Positions 8,007 through 17,175 of a DNA stretch of 64,000 nt are shown piece after piece. The position numbers were made by a program, and so were the translations under genes. The notes beneath the pieces were generated by a model. The model was not told the origin of the DNA, did not search any database, and worked only from the letters and a program-made list of their open reading frames with translations. How positions within the stretch are numbered: the first letter of the stretch is position 1; every line of letters starts with the position of its first letter. The stretch spans positions 2,294,001 through 2,358,000 of the forward strand of contig NZ_JAANOW010000001.1 in the NCBI RefSeq assembly GCF_011758805.1, written 5' to 3'. The stretch comes from Mycolicibacterium fluoranthenivorans. GTDB lineage: Bacteria > Actinomycetota > Actinomycetes > Mycobacteriales > Mycobacteriaceae.

Positions 8007-9367
8007 GGCGTACGCGCGGGCTGCCGGCCGGCTGCCACCACGGACAACGCATCGGCGGCGGCGTTCAGCGTCTCGTCGATATCACGGTCGTCGTGTACCA
8101 GCGAGACGAACAGATTCTCGAACTGCAACGGGTGGAACAACACTCCGCGTACCACCATCTCTTGATACCACCGGGTGAACAACGCCTCGTCGGCCTGGGC
8201 CGCCGCGTCTCGCCAGTTGCGGATGGGACCATCGGCGAACCAGAGCTGGAAGACAGTGCCCAGCCCCTCGACGTAGGCATCCAGACCTCGTTCGGTCGCC
8301 AGCGACGAGAGCCCTTCGGCCAGCCGGTAACCAAGCGCACGCTGCCGTTCATAGAGTCCCGGTTCGGCGAGCACATCCATGGTGGCCGACACCGCAGCGC
8401 ACTGTACGACGTTGGCGTTGTAGGTGCCCGAGTGCGAATACTGCCCGGACGCGACGAGCGCCATGGCTTCGGTGGTACCGCCGACGGCCGCGACCGGGAA
8501 CCCCCCACCGAGACCTTTGGCCAGCGTCGTCAGATCCGGCAGCACGCCGAACCACTCCTGGGCCCCGCCGCGGGCGAAGCGGAAACCGGTGATCACCTCA
8601 TCGAAGATGAGCAGCGCGCCGTGCTTGCGAGTCTCGCTGCGCAGCAGCTCGAGATAGCCGGGTTCAGGCAGGATGCAGCCGGTGTTGAACACTGCCGGCT
8701 CGGTGAGCACGGCTGCCACCTCGTCACCGCGACGGTCCATCAACTCGACGAAACTCTCCGGATCGTTCCACGTCAACACCTCCAGGGTGCTCTCCAGCTC
8801 GGCGGGCACTCCCGGTCCCATGGCCACCGGCCTCGGGTGATCGGCCGGACCCGCCAGATCGACGTCGACGTGATTCGACCAGTACACGGTGTCCTGCCAG
8901 CCGTGGTAATGCCCTTCGAACCGGACGACCAACCGCCGACCGGTGGTGGCCCGCGCCAATCGGACGGCCGTGCCGACCGCCTCGGAACCGGAGTTCGTGA
9001 ATCGCACCTGTTCGATTCCCGGTACCGCGGCGACGACCTTCTCGGCGGCGGTGATCTCCAGTTCATAGGGCAGCCCGAAGCAGGTGCCCAGATCCGCGAT
9101 CGCCTGCTGTACCGCCGTGGTCACCACGGGATGACGATGGCCGAGGATCATCGGTCCGAGTCCGAGCAGATAGTCGATATAGGTATTCCCGTCGACATCG
9201 ACCAGACGTGAGCCGGTGCCCTCGGCCATGAAGATCGGGTAGGGATTCCATCCGTTGCGTGGCAATCGGGCCGTCGACCCGGCCCCGCCGGGAATGGTCA
9301 GTTTGGCCCGCTCGAACAGGGCACGGGTGTTCGGCGTACGCGAAGCGAACGCCTCGTCGAATGACAT
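8003..9367 (-). CDS. Class III aminotransferase, glutamate-1-semialdehyde aminomutase-like
   Basis: A 454-residue PLP enzyme of fold type I. It has FTNSGSEAVGTAVRLARATT and the aromatic FEGHYHGWQD segment, FDEVITGFR with the Asp that holds the pyridine nitrogen, and TLAKGLGGGFPVAAVGG with the Schiff-base lysine. These match the HemL/GSAM branch of class III aminotransferases. Because it sits in a transport and degradation operon, it is unlikely to be the haem-pathway HemL; transamination or amino-group migration on an amino acid or amino sugar is more likely. The start ATG 9367 has an AAGGAA site. It is separated from the upstream peptidase gene by 41 bases, the widest gap in the operon. Confidence 0.83.
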   Translation of the reverse strand: MSFDEAFASRTPNTRALFERAKLTIPGGAGSTARLPRNGWNPYPIFMAEGTGSRLVDVDGNTYIDYLLGLGPMILGHRHPVVTTAVQQAIADLGTCFGLPYELEITAAEKVVAAVPGIEQVRFTNSGSEAVGTAVRLARATTGRRLVVRFEGHYHGWQDTVYWSNHVDVDLAGPADHPRPVAMGPGVPAELESTLEVLTWNDPESFVELMDRRGDEVAAVLTEPAVFNTGCILPEPGYLELLRSETRKHGALLIFDEVITGFRFARGGAQEWFGVLPDLTTLAKGLGGGFPVAAVGGTTEAMALVASGQYSHSGTYNANVVQCAAVSATMDVLAEPGLYERQRALGYRLAEGLSSLATERGLDAYVEGLGTVFQLWFADGPIRNWRDAAAQADEALFTRWYQEMVVRGVLFHPLQFENLFVSLVHDDRDIDETLNAAADALSVVAAGRQPARTP

Positions 9368-9408
9368 TGGTATTCCTTGATTCTGTGTGATGGGGCGGTA
9401 GAGGGGCA

Positions 9409-10599
9409 TCAGGGATGAGGTGTGGCGGGCACCGGCGCACCGAGCAGGGTCACCACCGTGCGGCGCAGGATCTCGGCGGTGGCAACGACATCCGGGATCG
9501 AGACCCACTCCTCGGCGGCGTGATAGTTCCCGCCTTCCGGGCCGAACAAGACGGTGGGGATGCCCGCGCTCTGCAGCAGCGCGGCGTCGGTCCAGGCGTT
9601 GAGCCCCGAAATCTGTGCCCGGGTCCCGTTGACCGCTTCGGTGGCGTCGGCAAGAGCGGTCAGCAGCGCGTCGTTGCCGGCGCCGGTGAACGGTTCGCGG
9701 TCCAGCCGCACCCTGACCTCACCCCGGAATCGCGGCTCGGATTCCGCGATCTCGGCGAAGATGGCTTCGATCTCGGACACCCGGTCGGCCAGTGTTTCGC
9801 CGGGCTGCGTGCCGATCTCGATACCCAGCACCACTTCGGCGGGGTACGTGGCGTAATCGGTTCCGCCGTGGATGGTTCCGGTGTGAAACACCGTGCGGCC
9901 GTTCCGCGGGTCGGGATTGGGCTTCCAGCGGGTCTCGTCGAGTTGGTGCAGCCGGGTGATGACCTCGGCCATGTGCACGATGGCATCCACCCCCTTGTCC
10001 GGGGCAGACCCGTGCGCCGGCTTGCCGAACACCACGATGTCGATCCAGCCGAAGCCCTGGTGTTCCCCGAAGATCTGGTGTGAGCCGTCGGGTTCCAACT
10101 CGATCGCCAGGTCGATCTCGTCGGCGTGGTGCGCGACGAGATGTTCGGTGCCGATACTGATTCCCTCCTCGTCGATCGCCAGCGCCACCAGGACGTTGCC
10201 GGCCAGCGGTACACCCGAGCGCACGAGGTCGGCGGCGGCGAGCATGGCGGCCGCGCACCCACCCTTGTCATCGGCGACGCCCACGCCGATCATTCGGTCA
10301 CCTTCGATGACCGGTGTGAGGGCGCGGTCGGACCAGGACGCGTAGCCGACGGTATCGCTGTGCGCGGTCAGGCAGATCGTCGGTCCGGGAGCGCTGCCGC
10401 GCAGCCAGGCCAGCACATTGGGCCGGCCGGGTTCGACCTCTTCGAGGGTGACCTCCAGCCCGGCGGCGGTGAGCCAGTCCTGCATGAATCGCGCGACCTC
10501 GCCCTCACCGGCGCCACCGGGGATGAGCCACGGTGTCACCGAGTCGATCCGGACCAGACTGTCGAGCAGTGCGATCGTCTCTTCACGGCTGACGGTCAT
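9409..10599 (-). CDS. M20 family metallopeptidase (ArgE/DapE/ACY1 type)
   Basis: A 396-residue zinc-dependent amidohydrolase. It has the first metal ligand in LTAHSDTVGY, the bridging Asp in GVGVADDKGGCAAAML, the general-base pair in LVALAIDEEGISIG, a dimerisation-domain segment (GFGWIDIVVFGKPAHGSAPDKG) and a late ligand region GPEGGNYHAAEEW. The family removes N-acyl groups or cleaves dipeptides, with relatives that include DapE and ArgE. It probably releases an amino acid from an imported N-acyl or peptide conjugate. The start ATG 10599 follows AAGGAGAA and lies 17 bases inside the end of the upstream ABC ATPase gene, so translation is likely coupled. Confidence 0.84.
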   Translation of the reverse strand: MTVSREETIALLDSLVRIDSVTPWLIPGGAGEGEVARFMQDWLTAAGLEVTLEEVEPGRPNVLAWLRGSAPGPTICLTAHSDTVGYASWSDRALTPVIEGDRMIGVGVADDKGGCAAAMLAAADLVRSGVPLAGNVLVALAIDEEGISIGTEHLVAHHADEIDLAIELEPDGSHQIFGEHQGFGWIDIVVFGKPAHGSAPDKGVDAIVHMAEVITRLHQLDETRWKPNPDPRNGRTVFHTGTIHGGTDYATYPAEVVLGIEIGTQPGETLADRVSEIEAIFAEIAESEPRFRGEVRVRLDREPFTGAGNDALLTALADATEAVNGTRAQISGLNAWTDAALLQSAGIPTVLFGPEGGNYHAAEEWVSIPDVVATAEILRRTVVTLLGAPVPATPHP

Positions 10600-11611
10600 C
10601 TGAGCTTCTCCTTCGGGTTGGATGAACTGTGGTGTCCCAGAAGTGGCACGCCACGGTGTGTTCGGCACTGATCGAATGCAATGCCGGGGGCTCGGTGGTG
10701 CAGCGCTGCGGAGCGCCGAGTGCCGCAAACAGCGGACAACGCGGCGCGAAGCGGCAGCCGGCGAATCGGGTGGTGGGGTTGGGCGGCTCGCCCGTGAGCA
10801 GCGCGCGGGGACGGTGGCGACTGCCGGGCTTGGGCATCACGTCGACCAGTGCCCGCGTATAGGGGTGCGCTGGGTGGTCGATGACCTGTGCCGCCACCCC
10901 TTCCTCGACGACACGACCCAGATAGAGCACCGCCACCCGATCGGCGAAGACGCCGGCCAATGCGAGGTCGTGGGTGATGAACAACGTGGCGATACCGAGG
11001 CGCTCGCGCAGATCCAGTAGCACCCGCAAGATCCCGGCGCGCAACGACACATCGAGCATGGATACCGGCTCGTCGGCGATGAGCAGTCGCGGCTCGATGG
11101 CCACCGCCGCGGCGATGGCCACCCGCTGTCGTTGGCCACCGGAGAGTTCGAACATCCGCCGCCCCGAAATCGCCTCGGGCAGACCGCACGAGGCAAGGGC
11201 TGCGACCGCCGCAGCGCGGCGATCGGCACTGTTCAGGTGGCGATGGTGGATGGCCACCCCCTCCGTGACCACGTCGAGCGCGGTGGCGTTGGTGGGCAGG
11301 CTCTCGAACGGGTCCTGGAAGATCATCTGGAAGTCGCGGCGCATGGTGCGCAACTGCCGGCCACCCAGATGGGTGATGTCGACCCCTCCGATCTCGATCG
11401 ATCCCGAGGTCGCATCCTGTAACCGCATGACCGTCCGCGCGATGGTGGTCTTACCGCAGCCCGATTCGCCGACAAGCGCCAGGATTTCGCCTTTGTGGAT
11501 GGTGAGGCTCACGCCGTCGACGGCGCGGGCGAGCATCCGTTTGCGACCGTGCCGGATAGGGAAATGCACATGCAGGTCCGAGATCTCGGCGATGGCTCGT
11601 TGTTCGGTCAT
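10583..11611 (-). CDS. Oligopeptide ABC transporter ATP-binding protein (OppF/DppF type)
   Basis: A 342-residue ATPase subunit. It has Walker [10 protein letters not shown], a Q-loop region FQMIFQDPFESLP, signature LSGGQRQRVAI, Walker B LLIADEPVSMLD and a switch His in FITHDLAL. The C-terminal oligo_HPY extension follows (HPYTRALVDVMPKPG, then paired cysteines in GCRFAPRCPLF). Such ATPases pair with a second ATPase to drive peptide-type importers. The ATG at 11611 overlaps the stop of the partner ATPase gene by four bases (ATGA). It works with the adjacent OppD-, OppC- and OppB-like subunits and the binding protein. Confidence 0.9.
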   Translation of the reverse strand: MTEQRAIAEISDLHVHFPIRHGRKRMLARAVDGVSLTIHKGEILALVGESGCGKTTIARTVMRLQDATSGSIEIGGVDITHLGGRQLRTMRRDFQMIFQDPFESLPTNATALDVVTEGVAIHHRHLNSADRRAAAVAALASCGLPEAISGRRMFELSGGQRQRVAIAAAVAIEPRLLIADEPVSMLDVSLRAGILRVLLDLRERLGIATLFITHDLALAGVFADRVAVLYLGRVVEEGVAAQVIDHPAHPYTRALVDVMPKPGSRHRPRALLTGEPPNPTTRFAGCRFAPRCPLFAALGAPQRCTTEPPALHSISAEHTVACHFWDTTVHPTRRRSSDDRQP

Positions 11612-12618
11612 CGGGCCACCCCCAACGTGAGCCCTCCGTGAGCCGGTATCCGATGGCAGGCGGTGAGGTGCGCGGCGTCACCGTCCACCAGTCGCAGTCC
11701 CGGGTCTTCGGTGGCGCACTCGGGCAGCGCCACCTCGCACCGATCGTGGAACCGGCATCCGTCCGGTGGATGGACGAGATCAGGCGGACTGCCGGGAATT
11801 CCGTTGATCGAGGTGGTTCCCGTTCCCGCTCGGGGAAAGCAGTCCAACAACTTTCGGGTGTACGGGTGGGCCGGGTCCGCCGAACCGGTGTCGCTGAACA
11901 TGCGTTCGGCTCGACCGCTTTCGACGATGCGCCCGGCGTACATCACTGCGGCCCGGTCGCACAGCTCGCCCAGCACCATCAGATCGTGGGAGATCACCAG
12001 CATGGCCAGGTCGAGTTCGTCGGCCAGTCGCCGGATGAGAGCCAGGATCTGTGCTTGGGTCATGACATCGAGCGCGGTGGTGGGTTCGTCTGCGATCACC
12101 AGTTCGGGCTCGCAGGCCAGCGCCATGGCGATCATGGCCCGCTGCTTCATGCCGCCGGAGAACTGATGCGGATAATCGGCGGCGCGGCCCGGCGTGATGC
12201 CCACTTGGCCGAGCAGGTCTGCGACACGCGCCCTGATCTGGCGCCTCCCGACGCCGGGCCGATGGGTGCGGATGGCCTCGCCGATCTGCGCACCTATCGG
12301 CATGACCGGGTTGAAGCCGTTCATCGCGCCCTGGAACACCATCGACAGCCGGCTCCAGCGCATATTGCGCAAGTGCTCGTCGTCAGCGGTCAGTACGTCG
12401 GTGTCGCCGAGGACCATACGGTCGGCGCTGACCTGGACGCTCGGCGGTAACAGCCGGGTGACCGCGAGTGCCAAGGTACTTTTGCCGCAGCCAGATTCAC
12501 CGGCGAGTCCGACCACCTCCCCGGAGTCGATGTCGAGGTCGACGCCGTCGACGGCATGCACATCGCCGCTATCGGACGGGTAGGTGACCGACAGGTTTCG
12601 GATCTGGAGCAGGTTCAT
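11608..12618 (-). CDS. Oligopeptide ABC transporter ATP-binding protein (OppD/DppD type)
   Basis: A 336-residue ATPase subunit with Walker [31 protein letters not shown], signature [12 protein letters not shown], Walker [13 protein letters not shown] and the switch region VISHDLMVL. The C-terminal oligo_HPY domain ([15 protein letters not shown]) carries the four-cysteine pattern around [14 protein letters not shown] that is common in this subfamily. It forms the second half of a heterodimeric ATPase with the OppF-like subunit. The start ATG 12618 overlaps the permease stop by four bases, as do most junctions of this operon. Confidence 0.9.
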   Translation of the reverse strand: MNLLQIRNLSVTYPSDSGDVHAVDGVDLDIDSGEVVGLAGESGCGKSTLALAVTRLLPPSVQVSADRMVLGDTDVLTADDEHLRNMRWSRLSMVFQGAMNGFNPVMPIGAQIGEAIRTHRPGVGRRQIRARVADLLGQVGITPGRAADYPHQFSGGMKQRAMIAMALACEPELVIADEPTTALDVMTQAQILALIRRLADELDLAMLVISHDLMVLGELCDRAAVMYAGRIVESGRAERMFSDTGSADPAHPYTRKLLDCFPRAGTGTTSINGIPGSPPDLVHPPDGCRFHDRCEVALPECATEDPGLRLVDGDAAHLTACHRIPAHGGLTLGVAR

Positions 12619-13499
12619 GAGGTCGCCGCCAGTTTCGGGTTGAGGATGTGTTCGAGGGCCTGCCCGATCAGCGAAAAGGCCAGCACGACGGCGACGATGC
12701 CGATACCGGGTGGCAGGAAATACCACCAGTACCCGTTACCGACCGCGCCGGAGACGAAGGCGTTGTGCAGGATCTGGCCCCATGATGTGCGCGACGGGTC
12801 GCCGAGCCCCAGGAATGACAACGTCGCCTCGGCAAGGATGGATCCGGCGATCACCAGGACGGCATTGGCGATCACCAATGCCAGTACGCCGGGCAGGATC
12901 AACTTCCACAGCACACCCGACGACGACAATCCCACCGTGCGGGCCCGGGCCACCACTTCGCGTTCCCGTAGCTCGAGCGTCTGTGAGCGGACGATGCGGG
13001 CCGTCGTGGGCCAGCTGGTGACGGCGATGACCAGCACGATCATCGGAAGGCTTTGCCCCACCATGGCGCCGAGGGCGATCATCAGCGGCAGGTTCGGTAA
13101 CACCAGGAAGAAGTCGGTGATCCGCATCAAGATGGCATCGACGACACCGGTGAACCACCCGGCGAGAATTCCGACGACGGTCCCGATGAGGACGGTGACC
13201 AGGGTGGCGATCACGCCGATCTGCAGCGAGATCGGAGCGCCCGCGAGCACCTGGCGCAGGACGTCGCGACCCAGCTCATCGGTGCCCAAGAGATGGGTGG
13301 TGCTGGGGGCCTGCAGGATTCCGGTGCGGGACTGCGCGACCGCAGCACGGTCATACGGGGCCAGCACGGGACCGACGACGGCGATGACGATCACCGCGGC
13401 GGCCAGCACCAGGCCGATGCGGCCGAGCGCGTCGTGCCACAGTCGCGCCGGTAGGTTGCGCCAGCCAGATCCGGTGGTCGAGGGTTTCTTCTCGGTCAT
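12615..13499 (-). CDS. Oligopeptide ABC transporter permease (OppC/DppC type)
   Basis: A 294-residue inner-membrane permease. An N-terminal cytosolic stretch is followed by a first membrane segment (IGLVLAAAVIVIAVVGPVLA), a long external region including HLLGTDELGRDVLRQVLAGA (the OppC signature), and four or five more membrane segments. The cytosolic EAA loop that contacts the ATPase is seen as VVARARTVGLSSSGVLWKLILP cut into its parts (REREVVARARTVGLSSS, then LPGVL). Start ATG 13499 overlaps the OppB-like stop by four bases. It forms the channel with the OppB-like permease. Confidence 0.9.
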   Translation of the reverse strand: MTEKKPSTTGSGWRNLPARLWHDALGRIGLVLAAAVIVIAVVGPVLAPYDRAAVAQSRTGILQAPSTTHLLGTDELGRDVLRQVLAGAPISLQIGVIATLVTVLIGTVVGILAGWFTGVVDAILMRITDFFLVLPNLPLMIALGAMVGQSLPMIVLVIAVTSWPTTARIVRSQTLELREREVVARARTVGLSSSGVLWKLILPGVLALVIANAVLVIAGSILAEATLSFLGLGDPSRTSWGQILHNAFVSGAVGNGYWWYFLPPGIGIVAVVLAFSLIGQALEHILNPKLAATS

Positions 13500-14464
13500 G
13501 TCAGCCGTACTCTCGGGTCCAATGCGCGATAGAGGACATCGCTGCCGAAGTTGGCCAGCACCACGACGACGGCGAAGATCAGGAAGCATGCCTCCATCAC
13601 CGGGTAGTCGCGGCGCACCACGGACAGATAGATCAACTGCCCCATCCCCGGCCAGGAAAACACCGTCTCGACCTGGATCGTGCCGCCGACCGTGGCGCTG
13701 GCGTACAGGGTGGTCGCCGTGACGACCGGTAGCAGGGCATTGCGCACACCGTGCCGCCACAAGACCCGCCGCGGATGCAACCCCTTGGCTCGGGCGGTGG
13801 TCATGAAATCCTCCGACAGCGTGCTCACCAGTGAACTGCGGGTGATGAGTACGAACTGGGCGATGTCCACCAGCACCATCGCGGTGGTCGGAAGGACCAA
13901 ATGCCGTGCCAGGTCCGAGATCCGGGTCACAAAGGTGGGATAGATCGCGTCGGCGGTGTACATGCCGGCGATGGGCAGCCAGTTCAGTGCGACCGCGAAC
14001 ACGAAGATGAGCAACATGCCGATCCAGAACGTGGGCAGGCTCCAGAACACCAGTGACCCCACGACAAGCCCACGGTCGGCTCGGGTGCCCCGACGGGATG
14101 CGGCGAACACACCGATCAACACACCGAGCGCGATCACCAGGACGGTCGACACCGTCACCAGGATCACGGTGTTCACCAGCGCGTCGGCCACGATCGGGCC
14201 GACCGGGGCTGAATACGAGAAGGAGTATCCGAAGTCACCGTGCAGCAGGTGCGACACGTAGGTGGCGAACTGATCGATCAGCGGTCGGTCGAGCCCGTAG
14301 TACGTCCGCAGCCGGGCCACGGCAGCGGCATCGAGGTGCTGGCCCCGGGCGATATGGGTCACCGGGTCACCGGGCATCAAATGGAAGATGAGGAAGTTGG
14401 TCGTCAGCACAGCTCCGAGAGTGAGGAAGAGGTAGACGAATTTCGTTGCGAGATAACGCACCAT
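13496..14464 (-). CDS. Oligopeptide ABC transporter permease (OppB/DppB type)
   Basis: A 322-residue inner-membrane permease starting at ATG 14464. The N-terminus (YLATKFVYLFLTLGAVLTTN) is the first membrane helix. The OppB-type external segment FHLMPGDPVTHIARG and TYYGLDRPLIDQF follow, then five more helices. The EAA loop is FMTTARAKGLHPRRVLWRH, and the C-terminal TVFSWPGMGQLIYLSVVRRD is characteristic. It is 15 bases downstream of the binding-protein gene, so the order in transcription is binding protein, OppB, OppC, OppD, OppF. Confidence 0.91.
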   Translation of the reverse strand: MVRYLATKFVYLFLTLGAVLTTNFLIFHLMPGDPVTHIARGQHLDAAAVARLRTYYGLDRPLIDQFATYVSHLLHGDFGYSFSYSAPVGPIVADALVNTVILVTVSTVLVIALGVLIGVFAASRRGTRADRGLVVGSLVFWSLPTFWIGMLLIFVFAVALNWLPIAGMYTADAIYPTFVTRISDLARHLVLPTTAMVLVDIAQFVLITRSSLVSTLSEDFMTTARAKGLHPRRVLWRHGVRNALLPVVTATTLYASATVGGTIQVETVFSWPGMGQLIYLSVVRRDYPVMEACFLIFAVVVVLANFGSDVLYRALDPRVRLT

Positions 14465-14479
14465 CGCGTCGTGGCTACC

Positions 14480-16120
14480 TCAGGCGGGTTTCACGTCGAG
14501 GTAATTGGCCCTGGAGAAGTTCAACACCATGCCGCCCTTCATCGGTTCCCATCCGGTCCAGGTGTCGGTCCGGGTCCCGGTGAGCTTCTTCTGGTACCAC
14601 ATCACGATGTACGGACACGCCGCGTAGTGGATGGCCTGCATCTCCTGGACGAGCTTGACCCGGGCCGGTCGGTCCGTCGTGGTGTTCTGCCGGGCATAGA
14701 GATCGTCGTAGCGCGGGTCGGTCCAGAACGTGTCGTTGTTACCGCCGATCTGATCGGTGGTGGCAAGGCCGAGTAGATACGAGGGGTCGTACAGTCCGGA
14801 GTCCCAGCCCCACACCATGATGTCCCAGTCCGGGGCGTCGGTGTTGTACACCGTGGCCCCCATGCTGTCGGCATCGGTGGTCGACGGCTTGAGCCGGACT
14901 CCGATCGCCTTGGCGGCGGTGGTGAACAGTTCGGCCGCTTTGACGTCCACGGCCGTATCGGCTATCGACAGGATGCGAAACTCCAGGGGCGCACCATCTT
15001 TGGATTCCCGGATACCGTCGCCGTTGCGATCGGTGTATCCGGCCTCATCCAGCAGCTTGCGTGCCTTGTCCGGGTTGTTGTCCAGTACGGCCTCGGCGCC
15101 TGGGCTGTAGTGGAAATCGCCGAATGCGGGCGGTAACAGGTCGGTGCCCGGCTCGCCGTACCCCGACAGGGCGAGTTCAACGAGTTGTCGACGACTGACC
15201 GCACACGACAGTGCTTGCCGGATGGTCTGGTCGCGCAGCAACGGGTTGCCTTTCGATCCCGGCGCAGCCGAGCAGTTGAACCCGATCATGTGGAATGAGA
15301 ATGCCTCCATCTCAGTGCTTTTGACGTTCGAGGCGTCTTTCAAGCCGGTGTAGATGGTCGGGGGCACCTCGGCGACGATGTCGACATCGCCGGTGCGCAG
15401 CGCTTGTGTGACGATATCGTCGCTGCCGTACTTGGTCCAGGTCACCTTTTCAGCCGCGGGTTTGGGACCCCACCAGGCGTCGTTGCGGGCAACCGTGGCC
15501 ACGCTGCCCTTGTTCCATGACACGTAGGTGAACGGTCCGGTACCGACCGGCTTTTCGTTGGCGAACTTCGGCAGGTCGTCTTTGGAAACGCCCTCCCACA
15601 CATGTTTGGGGGCGATCGGGATGATGATGCCTGGCTCCAGGACTTGTGGCTCGGAGTAGGTGAGCCGCACCTGGGTGCCGCTCACCTTGGTCACGTCGAC
15701 GAGGTTCTTGAGGTAGGCGCCGTAGGTCCCGTAGTCGTTGTCGCGCACCATCAGGAAGGTGAACACGACGTCGTCGGCGGTGAAATCCTTGCCGTCGTGC
15801 CAGGTGACGCCCGAGCGCAGCGTGTAGGTGAAGGTGCGGTCACCGTCGGTCTTCTGCACATTGGTGGCCAGCGACGGGACGATATTCAGCTGCGCGTCGT
15901 AGGTCATCAGCTTGTCGTAGACCAGCTGCAGGACGTCATCGGATTGGGTCGAGTCGGCAGTGAACGGGTTGAGCGAATCGATGTCGGTGGTGGACCCGAC
16001 CCGGAGCACCGTGCGGGTGGCGGTTTGCGGGGCGCAACCAGCCAATGCGGCGGCGCCTCCCAGCGCGGCTGCCACCACCGCCGAGGTCCGCAGGAACTTG
16101 CGTCGATCCATAGCGTGCAT
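14480..16120 (-). CDS. Tat-exported peptide-type ABC substrate-binding lipoprotein (family 5)
   Basis: A 546-residue solute-binding protein, first gene of the operon. The N-terminus has a twin-arginine motif (DRRKFLRTSA), a hydrophobic stretch and LAGC, a lipobox. It therefore appears to be folded before Tat export and then anchored as a lipoprotein. The mature part is an SBP_bac_5 protein (TLRSGVTWHDGKDFTADDV is the family signature; ALSCAVSRRQLVELALSGYG also fits). The family binds di- and oligopeptides, opines, nickel chelates or oligosaccharides, so specificity is open. An AAGGAGAA site ten bases before ATG 16120 sets the start; ATG 16111 is possible. A 16-bp palindrome lies about 40 bases upstream. 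Confidence 0.88.
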   Translation of the reverse strand: MHAMDRRKFLRTSAVVAAALGGAAALAGCAPQTATRTVLRVGSTTDIDSLNPFTADSTQSDDVLQLVYDKLMTYDAQLNIVPSLATNVQKTDGDRTFTYTLRSGVTWHDGKDFTADDVVFTFLMVRDNDYGTYGAYLKNLVDVTKVSGTQVRLTYSEPQVLEPGIIIPIAPKHVWEGVSKDDLPKFANEKPVGTGPFTYVSWNKGSVATVARNDAWWGPKPAAEKVTWTKYGSDDIVTQALRTGDVDIVAEVPPTIYTGLKDASNVKSTEMEAFSFHMIGFNCSAAPGSKGNPLLRDQTIRQALSCAVSRRQLVELALSGYGEPGTDLLPPAFGDFHYSPGAEAVLDNNPDKARKLLDEAGYTDRNGDGIRESKDGAPLEFRILSIADTAVDVKAAELFTTAAKAIGVRLKPSTTDADSMGATVYNTDAPDWDIMVWGWDSGLYDPSYLLGLATTDQIGGNNDTFWTDPRYDDLYARQNTTTDRPARVKLVQEMQAIHYAACPYIVMWYQKKLTGTRTDTWTGWEPMKGGMVLNFSRANYLDVKPA

Positions 16121-16159
16121 CGCTCGAGTTCTCCTTCGTCTGCTCCAGGTGCAGAGGCA

Positions 16160-16175
16160 ACTGTGTATACACAGT
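16160..16175. promoter_or_regulatory. Perfect 16-bp palindrome, likely operator of the GntR regulator
   Basis: ACTGTGTATACACAGT is its own reverse complement over all 16 bases. It lies in the AT-richer gap between the divergent operon (start 16120) and the regulator gene (start 16345). HutC-type GntR proteins bind short palindromes with GT and AC half-sites of this kind. Binding here would block or direct transcription of the transport operon; this is inference from position and symmetry. A weaker repeat, GCATA and TATGC with five bases between, lies at 16287-16301 near the regulator. Confidence 0.6.
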
Positions 16176-16344
16176 ATTTTGAGTATCAATGTGATCGGGC
16201 GATTTCGTGAGTGTTTCGTTGACATCTCATCTTCTTGGGAAGGAATCGCCACTAAAACCGCATATCTGGGAGCTCATACGCATGCTGCATAGTTAGTATG
16301 CTCTGATCAGCACAGTGACGCGCGCGCGATCAGGAGGGGGGCGG

Positions 16345-17175
16345 ATGGCGACACCGCGAAGGGCCGGCCCGGCTGGAGGTGACCGGAAGCTGCGATACCA
16401 GCAGGTTCAGGAGTTGGTGCTGACCATCATGGCGGAGCGGGATCTCCGTCCCGGCGATCGTCTGCCGTCCACCACAGAACTCGCCGATATCGCCGACGTC
16501 AGCACCATCTCGGTGCGCCGGGCCCTTGATGAGCTGGAGCGGGCCGGCCGGATCAAACGGCACCAGGGGCTGGGGACCTTCGTCGCCGAGCCCCGTATTG
16601 CCGCCGACCCGACCCGGCCGGGGGAGTTGTTACAGACCCTGACCGACAATCAGGGGCGAGCGCCGTCGATGTCCACTTCCCTGATCGCCATATCGGTCGG
16701 GCTTCCCAGTGCGACGATCGCCGCCGCGCTGGGCGTGGATGCCGGTCAGCCGGTATGGGAGATCTGGCGCCGGCGCGACATCGGCGTCGGGACGATCGCC
16801 GACCGGATCCTCGAACGGGCCGTGCTGCCGTTGAGCAGGGTGCCCGCGATCGACCGGGAATGGTTGGCCGGCGGCCAGTCGCTGTACCGCTTTCTGCAGG
16901 AACGGTATGGGTTCACAGATGAGTACACCGAGCAGGCGTTCGAGGTCGACAGTCCCAGTGGCTGGGAGGCCGAACAGTTGGAGCTAGAGCCTGGTGAGCC
17001 GATGGTGCGCATTCGCGGTGTCAGCTTCGATGCGTCCGGACAGGCCTTCGACTGTTTCGAACAGTGTTATCGCGCAACGAAGTTCACCTTCTACACGGCC
17101 GGCCAGACCCGGCGCCGAATACTCGGTCCGTCAGAACTGTGCAACTGGTCGGTCGCGCCCCTGGGTGCTCCCTAG
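16345..17175 (+). CDS. GntR/HutC-family transcriptional regulator with UTRA domain
   Basis: A 276-residue regulator. The N-terminal winged helix (about residues 15-85) shows LRPGDRLPSTTELADIADVS, SVRRALDELERAGRI and HQGLGTFV, the GntR signature. The C-terminal part is a UTRA effector domain (VWEIWRRRDIGVGTIADRIL, LYRFLQERYGF, GEPMVRIRGVSFDASGQAFD). UTRA domains of this group usually sense sugar phosphates or amino acid derivatives, for example NagR with glucosamine-6-phosphate and HutC with urocanate. AGGAGG at 16332-16337, seven bases before ATG 16345, fixes the start; a GTG at 16315 lacks such a site. It is divergent from the ten-gene operon and is its probable repressor. Its stop shares CTAG with the convergent glycosyltransferase stop. 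Confidence 0.88.
   Translation: MATPRRAGPAGGDRKLRYQQVQELVLTIMAERDLRPGDRLPSTTELADIADVSTISVRRALDELERAGRIKRHQGLGTFVAEPRIAADPTRPGELLQTLTDNQGRAPSMSTSLIAISVGLPSATIAAALGVDAGQPVWEIWRRRDIGVGTIADRILERAVLPLSRVPAIDREWLAGGQSLYRFLQERYGFTDEYTEQAFEVDSPSGWEAEQLELEPGEPMVRIRGVSFDASGQAFDCFEQCYRATKFTFYTAGQTRRRILGPSELCNWSVAPLGAP

Noticed and set aside
8003..9367. Haem-pathway HemL for the aminotransferase
   Set aside because: The sequence is GSAM-like, but the gene is embedded in a transport/catabolic operon with no haem genes, so the name hemL would mislead.
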